From: Cellvibrio sp.
GTDB lineage: Bacteria > Pseudomonadota > Gammaproteobacteria > Pseudomonadales > Cellvibrionaceae
DNA length: 64,000 nucleotides
Direction of reading: 5' to 3'
Assembly (NCBI GenBank): GCA_016712405.1
Contig: JADJRD010000014.1
Span: forward strand, 620,001 to 684,000
The notes beneath the pieces were generated by a model. The model did no database searches. It was given only the letters and a program-made list of their open reading frames with translations, and had not been told where the DNA came from. This document shows positions 17,699 to 26,646 of the stretch, in pieces (positions within the stretch are counted from its first letter, which is position 1; the number at the start of each line of letters is the position of its first letter). A program made the position numbers and the translations under genes.

Positions 17699-19324
17699 AT
17701 GAGTCTGGATTACCACAAAACCCTGATTGACGTTTTCAATAAAGCTTACGCTGAATACCCCAATAGCAATGCCTTTAGCTGTATGGGGCAGCATATGACC
17801 TATGCTGAGCTAGACCGTTTAACGGCGCAATTTGCTGCTTATCTGCAACAAAAAACGGATTTGCAGCCAGGCGATCGGATAGCCGTACAGTTGCCGAATA
17901 TTTTGCAATATCCCGTTGCGGTATTTGGTGCTTTGCGTGCTGGCTTGGTCGTGGTCAATACCAATCCTCTTTACACTCCTCATGAAATAGAACATCAATT
18001 AAATGATTCAGGTGCAAAAGCCTTGGTCGTATTGGCAAACATTGCTCACAGTGCGGCGGCGGTGATTCAAAATACCGGTGTGAAAACAGTGATAGTGACT
18101 GAACTTGCCGACTTGCATAAACCACTGAAGCGTTCTTTGATTAATTTTGTGGTTAAACACATCAAAAAAATGGTTCCGCCATTTTCATTTCCTCAATCAG
18201 TGTCGTTTCGAAGCTGCTTACATTTACCTGCGGCGAGCTTTAACACCGTAACGCGAAATTCGGAAGATATAGCCGTTTTGCAATATACCGGTGGGACTAC
18301 TGGTGTTGCCAAAGGTGCAATGCTTTCACATCGCAATTTAGTCGCGAATATGTTGCAAGTGAATGAGCATATGAAAGATATATTTCGCGCGAATCAAGAA
18401 ACTTATATCGCACCACTTCCGCTTTATCATATTTATTCTTTTACTTTGCATTGTACCTCGGCTGTTTCGTTGGGAAATCATTCGGTATTGATTCCTAATC
18501 CTCGGGATATTCCTGCGTTTGTAAAAACATTGCGCAATATAAAATTCACTTTGTTTGTTGGTCTTAATACATTATTTAATGCGCTGTTACGCAATCCTGA
18601 TTTTGTAAAATTAGATTTTTCTCATTTGCGATTAACCTCTTCGGGTGGCATGGCGTTAACAGCAGAGACCTATAAAAAGTGGACTGCCTTAACTAAAGCG
18701 CCTTTGGTTGAAGGTTATGGATTAACTGAAACATCACCCGTAGTCACCATTAATCCATACACCAATCCTGTTCAGGGCACGGTGGGTATTTTAATGGCGG
18801 AAACCGAATGTAAAGTGGTAGATGCTGATGGAAATAGATTGGCAAATGGTGAGGCAGGTGAGTTGTGTATTCGTGGCCCACAAGTCATGAAAGGATATTG
18901 GCAACGGCCAGAAGCGACGGCGGATGTGATTAATACGGAGGGTTGGTTTCATTCGGGCGATATAGCAATTATTCAGGATGATGGTTACATCAAAATTGTC
19001 GATCGCATAAAAGACATGATTAACGTGAGTGGCTTTAAAGTATTTCCGAATGAAGTAGAAGATTCACTTTGTTGTCATCCGGATATTATCGAAGCTGCTG
19101 TAATTGGATTGCCGGATGGTGATGGCAGTGAAATGGTTAAAGCATTTATCGTGACAAAAAATCCCGCTTTGACTGCTGATGATGTTAGAAAATTTGCTAA
19201 GGGCGTATTGACCGCTTACAAAGTCCCTAAACAAGTTGAATTCAGACATGATTTGCCAAAAACCAATGTAGGAAAAATTCTACGGCGTGAATTGCGTGAT
19301 CAGGAGTTGTCGAAAGAATCATAA
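17699..19324 (+). CDS. Long-chain fatty acid--CoA ligase (AMP-binding, FadD-like)
   Basis: This adenylate-forming enzyme activates fatty acids to acyl-CoA through an acyl-AMP. The P-loop-like motif YTGGTTGVAKGAM, the GYGLTETSP motif and the hinge/GWFHSGDIA and KIVDRIKDMI motifs are all present, with the catalytic Lys in the C-terminal GKILRRELRD. The ATG at 17699 (CAGGAG upstream) gives 541 residues and starts MSLDYHKTLIDVF, where the family alignment begins. Upstream codons back to 17630 lack family similarity. It stands alone and is followed by a perfect 10-pair hairpin. Confidence 0.88.
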   Translation: MSLDYHKTLIDVFNKAYAEYPNSNAFSCMGQHMTYAELDRLTAQFAAYLQQKTDLQPGDRIAVQLPNILQYPVAVFGALRAGLVVVNTNPLYTPHEIEHQLNDSGAKALVVLANIAHSAAAVIQNTGVKTVIVTELADLHKPLKRSLINFVVKHIKKMVPPFSFPQSVSFRSCLHLPAASFNTVTRNSEDIAVLQYTGGTTGVAKGAMLSHRNLVANMLQVNEHMKDIFRANQETYIAPLPLYHIYSFTLHCTSAVSLGNHSVLIPNPRDIPAFVKTLRNIKFTLFVGLNTLFNALLRNPDFVKLDFSHLRLTSSGGMALTAETYKKWTALTKAPLVEGYGLTETSPVVTINPYTNPVQGTVGILMAETECKVVDADGNRLANGEAGELCIRGPQVMKGYWQRPEATADVINTEGWFHSGDIAIIQDDGYIKIVDRIKDMINVSGFKVFPNEVEDSLCCHPDIIEAAVIGLPDGDGSEMVKAFIVTKNPALTADDVRKFAKGVLTAYKVPKQVEFRHDLPKTNVGKILRRELRDQELSKES

Positions 19325-19329
19325 GCTAC

Positions 19330-19355
19330 ACAAGGCTATCCTTGAATAGCCTTGT
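19330..19355 (+). terminator. Hairpin terminator after the acyl-CoA ligase gene
   Basis: ACAAGGCTAT (19330-19339) pairs perfectly with ATAGCCTTGT (19346-19355) across a six-base loop, just after the stop. There is no strong T run behind it, so it may be only partly rho-independent or may protect the 3' end. Confidence 0.55.
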
Positions 19356-19428
19356 CGTCTGTTAAAAAATTCCATTCTGCTACAGGTTTAAATCCTGAGA
19401 TCAGGCTCAAGCATCTGATTTGAATAAA

Positions 19429-19457
19429 TTGCTGTCATCATTAAATGCCACTAATAT
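19429..19457 (+). promoter_or_regulatory. Sigma-70-type promoter of the SPFH/NfeD operon
   Basis: TTGCTG (19429-19434) and TAATAT (19452-19457) are separated by 17 bases and lie about 60 bases upstream of the SPFH gene. This is a good match to the housekeeping consensus. Confidence 0.6.
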
Positions 19458-19519
19458 GCGGATTCACTACCGATTGGTCGTGACGACGCTCTAATCACTT
19501 CTTTTCACGGAGTTCTTAT

Positions 19520-20443
19520 ATGTTTGATGCATTCAATAGTACGGTCGTGTTTTTTGTCATTCTGGCCATTGTGTTAGTGAAGGTTCTCGTTAAAAGCGTA
19601 CCGCAAGGGCAAAATTGGACGGTAGAAAGATTTGGTAGATTCACGCGTCTATTGCATCCGGGGTTTAATGTCATAGTTCCATTCATCGACAGCATTGGTC
19701 GAAAAGTCGTCATTATGGAGCAGGTTCTGGATATTCACCCTCAAGAAGTGATCAGTGCGGATAACGCGATGGTGACAGCTGATGCAGTTTGTTTTTATCA
19801 GGTCATTGATGCGGCCAAAGCATCCTATGAGGTCAATAATCTTTCGCAGGCTATGCAAAATCTGGTGATGACCAATATTCGTGCGGTAGTGGGGTCTATG
19901 GAATTGGATTCCATGTTGTCAAAGCGTGATGCAATTAACACCAGTTTATTGCTGAAAGTGGATGAGGCGACTTCACCTTGGGGCGTTAAAGTCACTCGTA
20001 TTGAAATTAAAGATATTACACCACCTCGAGATTTGGTGGATGCCATGGCCAATCAAATGAAAGCTGAACGTGAAAAGCGTGCGCAAATTTTGCGTGCAGA
20101 AGGTGAGCGTGAAGCGGCAATTAAAGTGGCGGAAGGTGAGAAGCGTGCGCAGATTTTGAAAGCGGAAGGTTTGCGTGAATCGGCATTTCTTGAGGCCGAA
20201 GCCCGTGAGCGTGAAGCACAAGCAGAAGCCAAAGCAACGCAATTTGTGAGTGAGGCGATTGGTGCTGGAAATTCGCAAGCCATTAATTATTTCGTTGCGC
20301 AAAAATATGTTGAGGCTTTGGGAAGTTTGGCTGCATCAGACAATGCCAAAGTCATTATGATGCCATTGGATGCATCCAGTGTTATTGGCTCAATTGGTGG
20401 TATTAACGAATTGATAAAATCAGCCGTCGATAAAAAATCTTAA
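19520..20443 (+). CDS. SPFH domain (stomatin/QmcA-like) protein
   Basis: One N-terminal membrane segment (about residues 5-25) is followed by the band-7/SPFH domain (VPQGQNWTVERFGRF to DITPPRDLVDAMANQM). A long charged coiled coil comes next, with KRAQILRAEGE and KRAQILKAEG repeats. It is 307 residues, as in QmcA-like proteins. These oligomerise into large membrane cages and organise membrane microdomains or regulate FtsH-type proteases. The NfeD-like gene nine bases downstream is its standard partner. Confidence 0.93.
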   Translation: MFDAFNSTVVFFVILAIVLVKVLVKSVPQGQNWTVERFGRFTRLLHPGFNVIVPFIDSIGRKVVIMEQVLDIHPQEVISADNAMVTADAVCFYQVIDAAKASYEVNNLSQAMQNLVMTNIRAVVGSMELDSMLSKRDAINTSLLLKVDEATSPWGVKVTRIEIKDITPPRDLVDAMANQMKAEREKRAQILRAEGEREAAIKVAEGEKRAQILKAEGLRESAFLEAEAREREAQAEAKATQFVSEAIGAGNSQAINYFVAQKYVEALGSLAASDNAKVIMMPLDASSVIGSIGGINELIKSAVDKKS

Positions 20444-20452
20444 GGAGTCATT

Positions 20453-20902
20453 ATGGAATTCTTGCAAGATTTACAAGCTTGGCATTGGTTGTGTTTTGGC
20501 ATTTTCATCCTGTTAGGTGAATTGCTGGGTGCTGGCGGATTTCTATTGGGAATTGGTGCATCAGCGATATTAGTGGCGCTATTAAAATTTGTATTACCGG
20601 ATTTGACTTGGTATTGGCAATTTCTCATTTTTGGTGTGATGTCTGTATTCTTGACCTTGCTCTATTGGAAACGATTTAAAAATTTTAATGAGAAAACAGA
20701 ACAGCCGTTGTTGAACTCTCGAATAAAAAATTTGATCGGCCGTCAAACACCTTTGATCAAGGCAATCGAAAGCGGGCAGGGTAAAGTGCAAATTGAAGAT
20801 GCGCTTTGGACGGTTGCTTGTACGCAAAATCTACCAATTGGGGCTATAGTGAAAGTCACAGGTGCCGAAGGTATGGTGCTGTTAGTGGAGCCCATTGAGT
20901 AG
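20453..20902 (+). CDS. NfeD family protein
   Basis: This 149-residue protein has two or three membrane segments in the first 75 residues. A soluble OB-fold domain with the family hallmark follows (LIGRQTPLIKAIESGQGKVQIEDALWTV, ending in VTGAEGMVLLVEP). NfeD proteins work with SPFH proteins in membrane organisation. It lies nine bases after the SPFH gene with AAGGAG as its binding site, and 15 bases before the patatin gene. Confidence 0.9.
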   Translation: MEFLQDLQAWHWLCFGIFILLGELLGAGGFLLGIGASAILVALLKFVLPDLTWYWQFLIFGVMSVFLTLLYWKRFKNFNEKTEQPLLNSRIKNLIGRQTPLIKAIESGQGKVQIEDALWTVACTQNLPIGAIVKVTGAEGMVLLVEPIE

Positions 20903-20917
20903 TAGGTTGAGCGAATA

Positions 20918-22060
20918 ATGACAGAAAAGCGTGCATTGATATTATCCGGCGGTGGAGCGCGTGCAGCCTATCAGGTTGGTGTGTTGCAAGCGCTCGCTGA
21001 AATTCTGCCTGAGTCCGCCCATCATCCTTTTCCAATAATTTGTGGAACTTCTGCCGGTGCTATTAATGCAGTTGCGCTTTCCGCCCATACGGGCAGTTTT
21101 AAAGAGTCGGTCAATGCGCTCGCTAGCATGTGGAGTGAATTAACGGTTGGCGATGTGTATTTGCATGGTTGGTGGGATTTATTTAAATCGGTGAGCTCGT
21201 TGGGCTTCTCGTTGTTCAATCAAGGTATGGGCGGCAAAAAACCTTTATCACTACTGGATAACTCTCCGTTGTGGGAGTTGTTGGGAAACAAAATCCGTTT
21301 TGAAAATATTGATCGTAATATTCAATCTGGAAAATTGTTTGCGATTGCGATTTCAGCAATGGGATATAAATCGGGTCATACGGTGAGTTTTTATCAGGGG
21401 CATCCAGACATCAAAGGTTGGAGTCGTTATCGACGAGGGGGTGTTGCAACACCATTGCGATTAGAGCATTTGTTAGCATCATCAGCGATTCCCACTGTTT
21501 TTCCAACGGTGCGTATTAATCGTGAATATTTTGGTGATGGAGCACTTCGTCAATTAGCGCCTATGAGCCCCGCAATTCATTTGGGTGCTGATTCATTGTT
21601 TGTAATTGGTGTGAGCGGAAATCGATCAGCCGCAAAAGCAGACAAGCGTGTTCCTGTTAAGCATTCTCCATCGATGGGGCAAATTGTTGGGCATCTTTTA
21701 AATAGTGCTTTTGTTGATTCTCTTGAAGGCGATCTTGAACACTTAGAGCGAATGAATGAATTAATTCGATTGATTCCCGAAGAAAATCGTAAAGCAGCGA
21801 ATCTACAATTGCGTGCAGTAAATAACATGGTTATTTCACCGACCAGCCCTCTGGATGCGATTGCGGGCCGTAATATTCGTTACCTTCCAAAAAGTTTACG
21901 CTTTTTCCTCCGTTCGACAGGTTCCACCGCAAAGGGTGGTGGGGCAACTGCAGCGAGCTATTTGTTATTTTCTAATGAATTTATCACCGAATTAATGGAG
22001 CTTGGAAAACGCGATACCTACGAAAAAGAAGTGGCGGTACGAAATTTTTTTGATGCGTAA
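20918..22060 (+). CDS. Patatin-like phospholipase family protein
   Basis: The Ser-Asp dyad of patatins is clear: the oxyanion motif GGGARAAYQ (residues 11-19), nucleophile S45 in GTSAG, and D207 in GDGA. The 380-residue protein has no signal peptide, so it is cytoplasmic or associated with the inner face of the membrane. It would hydrolyse acyl esters of phospholipids. Its place directly after SPFH/NfeD suggests activity at the microdomains they form, which is inference. Two unknown genes follow closely on the same strand. Confidence 0.88.
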   Translation: MTEKRALILSGGGARAAYQVGVLQALAEILPESAHHPFPIICGTSAGAINAVALSAHTGSFKESVNALASMWSELTVGDVYLHGWWDLFKSVSSLGFSLFNQGMGGKKPLSLLDNSPLWELLGNKIRFENIDRNIQSGKLFAIAISAMGYKSGHTVSFYQGHPDIKGWSRYRRGGVATPLRLEHLLASSAIPTVFPTVRINREYFGDGALRQLAPMSPAIHLGADSLFVIGVSGNRSAAKADKRVPVKHSPSMGQIVGHLLNSAFVDSLEGDLEHLERMNELIRLIPEENRKAANLQLRAVNNMVISPTSPLDAIAGRNIRYLPKSLRFFLRSTGSTAKGGGATAASYLLFSNEFITELMELGKRDTYEKEVAVRNFFDA

Positions 22061-22081
22061 TAAGCAGCAGAGATTTACAGA

Positions 22082-22561
22082 ATGAAAATAATAAAAATTG
22101 TAATGGCTATGGGAATATTGAGTTGTTTGTTTTTTCCTTTATCGCAGTGCACTGGAGTGCCTGGCGGTCATCCTGAGCCGAGTGAATTTGATCAGAAAAT
22201 TCAATATGATGAAGCTGATAATATTCAAGAAAGTAGTTCCAATGTTCATCAAGTCATCTCCGGTATCGATGACATTAAGGATATTGGAAACCTTCCTATA
22301 TGGCTTTCATTTGTTTTACCTTTGTTGTTTTGTATTTCTGTGATAAATAGGAAATGGAAAATATTGGTGTTAATTTTGCAAACAGTTAATCAGGCTTGGT
22401 TAATCTATTTAACCTTTATGCTCGTTTGGTTTTTTTCTGAACCTTTGTGGGGTGGCTGGTTGTTAACGAGTTGCGTGGCAGTTTATTCAGTGATCACGTT
22501 TAGTGAATGGATAAATTTGCTCAGGAAAAATAGCTTGCGTAAAACAATATTAATCCATTGA
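22082..22561 (+). CDS. Hypothetical membrane protein
   Basis: This 159-residue protein is not recognised. It has an N-terminal hydrophobic segment (1-20), then an acidic soluble stretch (about 25-70) between membrane segments, then three more helices (about 72-90, 93-112 and 116-140). The end of the first segment resembles a lipobox (LSQC), but Gln before the Cys makes lipidation unlikely. It starts 21 bases after the patatin gene and overlaps or abuts the next gene, so it probably belongs to the same operon. Confidence 0.65.
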   Translation: MKIIKIVMAMGILSCLFFPLSQCTGVPGGHPEPSEFDQKIQYDEADNIQESSSNVHQVISGIDDIKDIGNLPIWLSFVLPLLFCISVINRKWKILVLILQTVNQAWLIYLTFMLVWFFSEPLWGGWLLTSCVAVYSVITFSEWINLLRKNSLRKTILIH

Positions 22562-22566
22562 GCGTT

Positions 22567-23451
22567 ATGGTGAAGCTTATGGTTAAATATAAAAATACAA
22601 TAATTATATTTGGCATATTAATACTAGTTGGATTGATCGATTTCTATTTTTTGTCTATTAAAAGGACAGATGGCAACTTGATTTCAATGTCACAAGTAAT
22701 TCTTAAGAATGAGTCGGTTAATATCGCCACATCTAATCAAGTACAGAAAAAGGCTGGAACATCTAATGCCGCTGAGGAAATATCTAGCACATCTGAACGG
22801 CCAGAGCTGCCTGATTCGGAACGCACTGTTTTTCTTAATGCAGTAAAAATGTTGTCAAAAGAGTCAACGAAAAGAATTATGGGTTTTCAGGAAGAGGACT
22901 ATTTCGAATATTCAAGTTATCCGGAAGATGTGTTAACTTCATTCATTAAAAATGGTGACGTTAAAGCAATAAATTATATGGCAGATAAATATTTCAATGA
23001 GGGAAAATATCAAGATGCCCGACCTTTATATTTGGAGCAAACAATTAGAGGGGGAATAGGATCAGCTTTTAAGTTATTTGAAATTAGTGGAAAACTTTCT
23101 GCTCTAGCCCATAAAAGAGGTGACAAAGAGGCTGCGAGAATTCATGACATAGAAGCAATCTCTTGGCTCAAGGTGGCTACTTTAAGAGGTGTTCCCATTT
23201 GGAGTTCGCAGCTTCCCGCCGTAAAGAATGGCAATCTCAATCATAAAGCTGCGCAGCAATTTTCAATTTTTGAAGATCTTGTTAACAATGCGGCAAACCA
23301 GAATCTATCAACTCTTGAGGAAGAGAGAGTGAAGTTAGGATTAGGCTATTTCGATAATAATGAAGTGATTGAAATTTACGAAGCCCAAGATGTAATTTTG
23401 AATTTAGCTAGAAAGTATCGCCTACCTTCGCCTCACAATGATTTAAACTGA
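22567..23451 (+). CDS. Hypothetical protein with N-terminal membrane anchor and TPR/Sel1-like helices
   Basis: A single N-terminal transmembrane helix (KNTIIIFGILILVGLIDFYF) is followed by a Ser/Thr-rich linker and a helical domain. NYMADKYFNEGKYQDARPLY and KEAARIHDIEAISWLKVA-type segments resemble degenerate TPR/Sel1 repeats. The domain probably faces the periplasm. Candidate starts are the TTG at 22558 (overlapping the previous stop), the ATG at 22567 and the ATG at 22579; 22567 is a compromise. No family was recognised. It is co-directional with the patatin operon and ends before a convergent gene. Confidence 0.6.
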   Translation: MVKLMVKYKNTIIIFGILILVGLIDFYFLSIKRTDGNLISMSQVILKNESVNIATSNQVQKKAGTSNAAEEISSTSERPELPDSERTVFLNAVKMLSKESTKRIMGFQEEDYFEYSSYPEDVLTSFIKNGDVKAINYMADKYFNEGKYQDARPLYLEQTIRGGIGSAFKLFEISGKLSALAHKRGDKEAARIHDIEAISWLKVATLRGVPIWSSQLPAVKNGNLNHKAAQQFSIFEDLVNNAANQNLSTLEEERVKLGLGYFDNNEVIEIYEAQDVILNLARKYRLPSPHNDLN

Positions 23452-23498
23452 TGTTTCTGGGTGCTCTAAATAGGTCACATTGGTTGCTAGGGCGTCTA

Positions 23499-25211
23499 TT
23501 AATCTTTAATATAGCGCGCACGTTTTGCAGCTTTCATCTGTTCAATATCACCAATAAATAATCCATCCAAACAATTACCAAATTCAGAATCGACACTGAA
23601 AGCTAATAATTTGTAACCCTCTTCTTCATAAAGTGCAGCATATTGCTTAAATAATACGGGTACTTTCTGATTTTGCTGCTGGAATAATTCTTGAACCAAA
23701 GCAAATCCTTGTTCGCGATCAAGCTTGCTGAATTGATGTTGGAATTCGATTAATTGATCTTCCTGAATTTCATGTGGGTGTTTGCCTTCTGCCAACAGTT
23801 CTTCATGCGCGTAATAGGTTTGATAATAGAATACCAACAGATCGCGCAAATATTTTGAATATTGTGCACTCATGCTCACAGGGCCAAAAACATAGCGTAC
23901 TTGCGGATTGTGATGCAAATAAGCACCCAAGCCTTGCCAGAGATAATCCAGGCTGGCTTTGCCCCAGTAATCCGGGTGTACAAAACTTCTACCTAATTCC
24001 AAGCCTTGGGATAAAAATTTATCCATTTCCTGTGTGAGATTAAAAAGTTCAGCGGTGTAGAGCGATTGTGCATCTTTGTTTTGAACGATTTTGTGAGCTT
24101 CGCCTAAACGATAAGCGCCTGCAATACAGAGCTTTTCTTCATCCCATAAAACCAAATGACGGTAGTAGTGATCATATTTGTCGAGATCGCGGCGAGCACC
24201 TGTTCCTTCACCCACCATGCGAAAAGTAAATTCGCGCAGGCGTCCAATCTCACGCATAATGCTGGGATGTTGTTCGTAATTGCATAAAAAAATATTATGA
24301 TTGTCGCGTGTTGCGCCAATTAATTGTGCCGATTTAAATTCTTGTCTTAGTTGATTCAAATCTTCAGGGTGAGCAATGGTTTTTTCGGTAACAAAAATTG
24401 AGTTTTTACCTTTGCCAACTTTATAGAGATGTTTCTTTAACCGTTTAATTAAGGATTTGTCAGCAAGGTGTTCTGATTCCAGTGCATGATGAGGGATCAT
24501 TTCGCCAACACGAAATTTAATATCAACCGAATGTTTATTAAACATTTCATGTGCAAGCAGCGCGGTCGCCAAAGGTTTAAATAACATGGAGGCACTATAG
24601 AAAAGCCAGGAGTTTTTAGCGCTGACAAATATAGGTAGTAGTGGTGATTGGGTTTTTCGCGCGAAATGTAAAAACCCAGCTTGCCATTTGCCATCGCGAA
24701 TACCTTGTGGGCTTGCGCGTGACACTTCGCCGGCGGGGAAAATAATCACAGCTTCATCATTATTAAGCGCCTGTAAAATAGATTTGTAGCTTTGTTTGTA
24801 AGTGGCCCGAGTCATGTTGTCGAGTGGCAATAACAATTCATGTAATGCTTCAAACGCCATTAACATATCATTGGCAACAATTTTTACATCACGACGAACT
24901 TCACTGACCAAACGTAATAAAGCTAAACCATCCAAAGAACCAATCGGGTGATTGGCAATAATGACTACTCTCCCTTGCGCAGGAATATTGTTACGTTCTC
25001 GTTGCGAAACGCTGTAGCTGAAATTGAAATAATCAAAAATACGATCAATAAAATCAAACCCGCGATTGCCTTTATGCTCTTTCAAAAATGCATTGATTTC
25101 TTTTTCGCGTGTGATTTTTCGCAAAATTCCAAGAGCAGAATTGCGGATAATAGGGGCGCGCTGATTGAAACCTGGGAATTTGTTGGTAATGGACTGTTCA
25201 ATATTGAGCAT
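23499..25211 (-). CDS. Two-domain acyltransferase: PlsC-like N-terminus fused to OlsB-like GNAT domain (OlsF-like)
   Basis: This is a 570-residue fusion. The N-terminal lysophospholipid-acyltransferase-like domain (about 1-270) has the NHPIGSLDG active-site variant (His88, Asp94) and a later IIFPAGEVSRASP motif. The C-terminal domain (about 290-480) matches OlsB-type N-acyltransferases: REIGRLREFTFRMVGEGTG, AELFNLTQEM and ELGRSFVHPDYWGK. The same order occurs in OlsF, the bifunctional ornithine-lipid synthase that uses its C-terminal part for N-acylation and its N-terminal part for O-acylation. The substrate amino acid cannot be inferred. It is cytoplasmic or membrane-peripheral and stands alone. 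Confidence 0.8.
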   Translation of the reverse strand: MLNIEQSITNKFPGFNQRAPIIRNSALGILRKITREKEINAFLKEHKGNRGFDFIDRIFDYFNFSYSVSQRERNNIPAQGRVVIIANHPIGSLDGLALLRLVSEVRRDVKIVANDMLMAFEALHELLLPLDNMTRATYKQSYKSILQALNNDEAVIIFPAGEVSRASPQGIRDGKWQAGFLHFARKTQSPLLPIFVSAKNSWLFYSASMLFKPLATALLAHEMFNKHSVDIKFRVGEMIPHHALESEHLADKSLIKRLKKHLYKVGKGKNSIFVTEKTIAHPEDLNQLRQEFKSAQLIGATRDNHNIFLCNYEQHPSIMREIGRLREFTFRMVGEGTGARRDLDKYDHYYRHLVLWDEEKLCIAGAYRLGEAHKIVQNKDAQSLYTAELFNLTQEMDKFLSQGLELGRSFVHPDYWGKASLDYLWQGLGAYLHHNPQVRYVFGPVSMSAQYSKYLRDLLVFYYQTYYAHEELLAEGKHPHEIQEDQLIEFQHQFSKLDREQGFALVQELFQQQNQKVPVLFKQYAALYEEEGYKLLAFSVDSEFGNCLDGLFIGDIEQMKAAKRARYIKD

Positions 25212-25319
25212 GTAAACAACCTTTGTGGGAAAAAGATGAATCTTCTATGACAAAGGCTAAAGGGCAAGTATGACAGTTAAGTGAAAAATTGATGACGGGA
25301 ATTTTACAGTGAAATCACA

Positions 25320-25361
25320 GCCCCCTCTCCCCATGTGGGAGAGGGGTAGGGGAGAGGGGGG
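25320..25361 (+). repeat. CCCTCTCCC-family hairpin repeat
   Basis: CCCCCTCTCCCCATGTGGGAGAGGGG is followed by TAGGGGAGAGGGGG. It fills the gap between two minus-strand genes, directly after the YtjB-like stop. Confidence 0.8.
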
Positions 25362-25363
25362 AT

Positions 25364-26521
25364 TTACTTTTCCATAATCTGCATTAGTTGTTCTTCTTGC
25401 TTCTCTAGCAAGCCACGATAAGGCTCTTTGATGGCAACCAACTTTCCACTGTCGGGTAATAAATCCAAATGCTCTTGTAACTCTGCATCAATCAATCCTG
25501 GGCTGATTAATATTTCATTTTTATCCGGTTTTAAATAGTTATTATTTTGTACGACAAAATCTTTTAATAAGGATTTGCTGTCGTTAATGGGTGCAGATAA
25601 TTCATGAATCGCTGCTGCGAGCTGTAAACGCGGGCTTGGATTTTTTTGTGCAAGATTAAACAATAATTGTGCTGTACACACGGCGCGAAAACAGGATTCA
25701 TAAAAACTGTCGCTGGTAAAATCAATTAACAGTGTTTCCCCTGATAACATTTGTCGTTGGCCGGAGTAGAGATTCAAGACGTTTTGTAATTGCTTATCAA
25801 ACCGCCGTAACAAAGTAGCAAAACTTTCACTGTTCAATTGTTGATAGAGTTTGTTCATGTTGGTGATATCCAAACTCAAGCGTACAGAGACTTGTTTAGG
25901 CGCTTCGGGTTCAGGTTCCGGGATTTCTTCAATGCTCGGCATTTTTTCGACAACCGCCGTCACAATGGCACCGGCACTGGGAATTTTATCTTTTAATTGT
26001 TTCCACCATTGTCGATGAATTGACCAACCTAAAATGCCGAGTGCTATAAACACAGCGCTGATCCAAATCATAAAGAATTGATAATCGCGTTCAGTGTGAT
26101 TGGGTAGATCCAGAGTGACAGCAAGTGTGCCGACAATATTATTGTGTAGTGCAATGGGAGCAGAAAATTCGTAACGTTTTCCTTCAATCTGTTGATTGGG
26201 TTTGAAACCGCTTTGCACTAATAATTTATTTTCCACATCGTGAATGGTGGCGCCTATCACACCTGGATATTGATTGATGTCCAGCAATATGGATTGCAGG
26301 CTTACCATGTCTTGTTGCATGGCCGGTGTCACAGCTTGGCGTGCGCCACTACTGGCAAGGAGTTGGCCGTAATTGTGTCGTTGTTCCTGCTGGTTCTTTT
26401 CTGAATTTTCCCAATAAGCCCAAGCGCCAATTACACCCAAGAGAATAATCAGCAGGCTGCAGAGTGTCAGTTGAGGGTAGCTACGCAGGCTTTGAAGAGG
26501 AAGGTTTTTTATAAAACTCAT
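25364..26521 (-). CDS. YtjB/AhpA (SMP_2) family membrane protein with a C-terminal cyclase-like domain
   Basis: It is divergent from serB, as ytjB (smp) is in E. coli. The 385-residue protein has a transmembrane helix at about 17-37, a periplasmic domain (GVIGATIHDVENKLLVQ), a second helix at about 148-168, then a Pro/Glu linker. The cytoplasmic domain (about 210-385) carries RLSLDITNMNKLYQQLNSE, FDKQLQNVLNLYSGQ and GETLLIDF. That domain resembles a class III nucleotide-cyclase fold, but the metal-binding aspartates are not convincingly kept. E. coli YtjB is only about 214 residues and lacks this region. Function is unknown; a sensor or scaffold role is inference. Confidence 0.7.
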   Translation of the reverse strand: MSFIKNLPLQSLRSYPQLTLCSLLIILLGVIGAWAYWENSEKNQQEQRHNYGQLLASSGARQAVTPAMQQDMVSLQSILLDINQYPGVIGATIHDVENKLLVQSGFKPNQQIEGKRYEFSAPIALHNNIVGTLAVTLDLPNHTERDYQFFMIWISAVFIALGILGWSIHRQWWKQLKDKIPSAGAIVTAVVEKMPSIEEIPEPEPEAPKQVSVRLSLDITNMNKLYQQLNSESFATLLRRFDKQLQNVLNLYSGQRQMLSGETLLIDFTSDSFYESCFRAVCTAQLLFNLAQKNPSPRLQLAAAIHELSAPINDSKSLLKDFVVQNNNYLKPDKNEILISPGLIDAELQEHLDLLPDSGKLVAIKEPYRGLLEKQEEQLMQIMEK

Positions 26522-26646
26522 TGCTGGTTCCCTGATGAAATTTTCTGCATTTTAGCGGAACTACCCCAAGACTGCGCGATCGGGGATGAAACTTTGCCAA
26601 TGCCTGATAGAATGCCGCCAATTTTCACACAATTAGAGAGTGATTT

